Below, piece after piece: positions 32,796 through 33,968 of a stretch of 33,968 nt of DNA; positions within the stretch are counted from its first letter, which is position 1, and each line of letters opens with the position of its first letter. The notes under the pieces were generated by a model. It was not told the DNA's origin, ran no database searches, and saw only the letters and a list, made by a program, of their open reading frames with translations. The translations under genes and the position numbers were made by a program. The stretch covers positions 1 through 33,968 of the forward strand of contig NZ_BCXI01000058.1 of assembly GCF_001895025.1 (NCBI RefSeq), written 5' to 3'. This DNA comes from Rhodococcus zopfii NBRC 100606 = JCM 9919 (GTDB lineage Bacteria; Actinomycetota; Actinomycetes; Mycobacteriales; Mycobacteriaceae).

Positions 32796-32870
32796 GGTTC
32801 TCAGTCGCACATCCTCATGCGTTGAGGACACGATGAGAACCACCCATTCTCACCCCCAGTGGGACTCTCA
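32796..32870. promoter_or_regulatory. TCTCA/TGAGA box cluster behind the RHH genes
   Basis: Boxes occur at 32796-32803 (GGTTCTCA), 32833-32841 (ATGAGAACC), 32847-32852 (TTCTCA) and 32866-32870 (TCTCA). A hairpin TCCTCA-TGCGT-TGAGGA lies at 32812-32828. An extended -10-like TGCTATGGA follows at 32891-32899. The cluster may be a centromere-like array, an operator of the downstream membrane genes, or both. Confidence 0.5.
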
Positions 32871-32942
32871 CACCTCATATAACCCATTATTGCTATGGAA
32901 TCCCTTTCATGAGGCAGCAGCACAGAGAACCCTCAAGCACCC

Positions 32943-33143
32943 ATGCGAGTGTGCGCGAGAATCCGTGACGATAACGCTCCCGCCAGCACAAACAACGCCT
33001 ATCCGGTAGCCGGCCGAATGACAGTTGCCGCCGTCGTTCTCGTCGTAACGGTCGCCGTTCTCGCCGTCGAGCCGATAGCGGGGCGCACCACGACGCACCA
33101 AGATCAGTCGGTGCCGCGTGACACAGTGCCGACCACCGACTGA
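32943..33143 (+). CDS. Small membrane or secreted peptide (up to 66 aa)
   Basis: The frame encodes one hydrophobic segment ('MTVAAVVLVVTVAVLAVEPIAG') followed by a polar Thr/Gln-rich tail, so the product is probably a one-pass or exported peptide. ATG 32943 has no ribosome site; ATG 33018, starting exactly at the hydrophobic segment, would give 41 residues. I recognise no family. It lies 29 nt ahead of a second small membrane gene and behind a promoter-like TGCTATGGA, so the two may be one unit. Confidence 0.4.
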   Translation: MRVCARIRDDNAPASTNNAYPVAGRMTVAAVVLVVTVAVLAVEPIAGRTTTHQDQSVPRDTVPTTD

Positions 33144-33172
33144 CCGAGCCCGAGAAAAGGACCGCCACCGAC

Positions 33173-33445
33173 GTGAATGAGCCCCACCTCTACGCCCGAA
33201 CCACCTACCTCGGCTTCGACGGCCCACCCGAACCCGTCCGCAATCTCGCCGGAGGTCTCACGGGTCTGTGGTGGCTACTGATCATCGCGGCGCTCATCTG
33301 CTTCGGAGCATGCGAGTACATGCGGCGAAAAAGCGTGACCAGGAGGGAACGGCAAGAGAAGAACAGGCTCGGAGCGGCTTTCTTCCTCTACTGCGGCCTC
33401 ATGGGATTCGTCGTCGGAGTCTTCGGCCTGATCGCCGCGAACTGA
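33173..33445 (+). CDS. Two-TM small membrane protein
   Basis: The 90-residue protein has membrane segments at about 29-48 and 67-88, joined by a basic loop 'RRKSVTRRERQEKNR' that should face the cytoplasm. The start is GTG 33173 with AAAAGGA upstream. I recognise no family. Small membrane proteins next to DUF2637 genes on actinobacterial plasmids resemble the spread (Spd) proteins of Streptomyces plasmids in size and topology, which is only a loose comparison. The stretch 33446-33600 after it holds no gene I can support. Confidence 0.6.
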   Translation: MNEPHLYARTTYLGFDGPPEPVRNLAGGLTGLWWLLIIAALICFGACEYMRRKSVTRRERQEKNRLGAAFFLYCGLMGFVVGVFGLIAAN

Positions 33446-33600
33446 CCCTTCCTGAACTACTCGGACCGGAGCTGTCGCGGGTGGATGCACCAGGGGGCGG
33501 CTTCGCCAACGATGGACCTCTGCAACGAGCAACAGGATCAGTCGACATTGTGAGACGCCGACCCGAGCGATAAGAACCATCACGCCCGAACGACTCCTCC

Positions 33601-33707
33601 GAGAACCGGCCGGAGCGCAGTCATCTCTCATCTCACGTATCCGCCTCGATCCCGTCGTGACCTGCGAATCTCATCTGAGAAACCCCTTCTCATATCATGG
33701 TTCTCAT
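33601..33707. promoter_or_regulatory. Dense TCTCA/TGAGA box array before the DUF2637 gene
   Basis: Seven five-base TCTCA or TGAGA-type elements lie within about 110 bp: GAGAACC 33601-33607, TCTCAT 33626-33631, TCTCA 33631-33635, TCTCAT 33669-33674, TGAGAA 33676-33681, TTCTCAT 33687-33693 and GGTTCTCAT 33699-33707. The last two are 14 bp apart, and TGAGAA/TTCTCA at 33676-33692 form an inverted repeat. The density and the match to boxes around the RHH genes suggest a shared DNA-binding protein. Confidence 0.55.
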
Positions 33708-33710
33708 TGT

Positions 33711-33723
33711 TACTATGGGAACT
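33711..33723 (+). promoter_or_regulatory. Leaderless promoter of the DUF2637 gene
   Basis: TACTAT at 33711-33716 is followed after 7 nt by ATG 33724, the same geometry as before traA and the first RHH gene. The TTCTCAT box at 33701-33707 occupies the -35 to -10 spacer, so a bound protein would compete with RNA polymerase. Confidence 0.5.
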
Positions 33724-33968
33724 ATGATGTGGACGAAGCGACACAAGAACAAGAACGCCTCAGTGCCCGAGAACGTGACAGCCGTCAGCGGATCCATGTG
33801 GTTCGCAGGCGTGACCATCACCGTAGGAATCGGGGCGGCCGCGTTCATTCTCAGCTTCCTCGCACTGCGAGACCTGTGCATCCAGGCCGGCCAACCGAGA
33901 GAGATCGCCTTCCTGTTCCCCGTCATCGTCGACGGAACGATCCTGCAAGCAACGATGGGAGTCGTTTC
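33724..33968 (+). CDS. DUF2637-type membrane protein, cut by window end
   Basis: The visible 81 residues have a basic start (MMWTKRHKNKN), a membrane segment at about 27-48 ('GVTITVGIGAAAFILSFLALRDL') and a second hydrophobic stretch 'IAFLFPVIVDGTILQATMGVV'. The 'LSFLALRDL....G......AFLFPVIVDG' pattern is the core of DUF2637, a membrane family common on actinobacterial plasmids beside transfer and spread genes. The gene runs off the right edge, so its length and C-terminus are unknown. ATG 33724 is chosen by the TACTAT box 7 nt upstream; ATG 33727 is next in frame. Confidence 0.75.
   Translation, partial: MMWTKRHKNKNASVPENVTAVSGSMWFAGVTITVGIGAAAFILSFLALRDLCIQAGQPREIAFLFPVIVDGTILQATMGVV

Noticed and set aside
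32909..32968. Nineteen-codon reading frame behind the TGCTATGGA element
   Set aside because: It is very short, without a ribosome site, and overlaps the next candidate gene; it may be chance.

Overview
The window reads as part of a conjugative plasmid from a mycolic-acid actinobacterium, most likely Rhodococcus or a close relative such as Gordonia or Nocardia. The sequence is GC-rich throughout. Genes often overlap by ATGA, GTGA or TGATG, and several start codons sit about 7 nt behind a TANNNT -10 box, as in leaderless actinobacterial transcripts. The gene set combines a MobF relaxase, a VirB/SCO6880-type type IV secretion system (T4SS), a cutinase-family hydrolase and a pAL5000-type repA-repB pair. 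I see no rRNA, tRNA, CRISPR array or transposase. The genus is an inference from gene content.

Layout. 1-2.6 kb holds a DUF4192-type protein, a small unknown protein, an HNH nuclease and a coiled-coil protein. 2.86-7.28 kb is the relaxase-helicase TraA (1473 aa). 7.35-7.62 kb is an isolated unit for a 37-residue cationic peptide, with a terminator-like leader hairpin and its own terminator. 7.9-25.4 kb is one long minus-strand block of 14 genes. In transcription order these are: a secreted Gly/Ala-rich protein, a one-TM protein, a cutinase-like hydrolase, a three-domain cell-wall hydrolase, an unknown protein, a lipoprotein, a ParA/MinD-like ATPase, VirB2-, VirB8- and VirB6-like proteins, SCO6880, a VirB4-like ATPase, the VirD4/TraG coupling protein and a DUF4913-like protein. 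A double-HTH regulator (25.9 kb) diverges from this block behind palindromic candidate operators.

26.5-29.1 kb is accessory cargo: a cytochrome P450 resembling the heme half of P450-BM3 but without a reductase, and a PAS/GAF-like protein. 29.3-30.9 kb carries an orphan ribbon-helix-helix (RHH) protein and a replication-initiator-like protein. 30.9-32.2 kb is the repA-repB replicon, with two long direct repeats upstream of repA. 32.25 kb to the end holds two tandem RHH ParB-like paralogues, two small membrane proteins and the start of a DUF2637 gene. This last module carries many TCTCA/TGAGA boxes, a candidate centromere or operator array.

How it fits together (inference). RepA/RepB start replication and the RHH pair probably handles partition or its regulation. 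TraA nicks and unwinds the plasmid, the TraG-like protein couples it to the VirB4/SCO6880/VirB6/VirB8 channel, and the cell-wall hydrolase and cutinase-like enzyme may open the peptidoglycan and lipid envelope. The points most worth a second look are the cutinase fold split by a very large insertion, the TCTCA-box array, the isolated 37-residue gene with a possible attenuator, and the split VirB4 with an altered P-loop.
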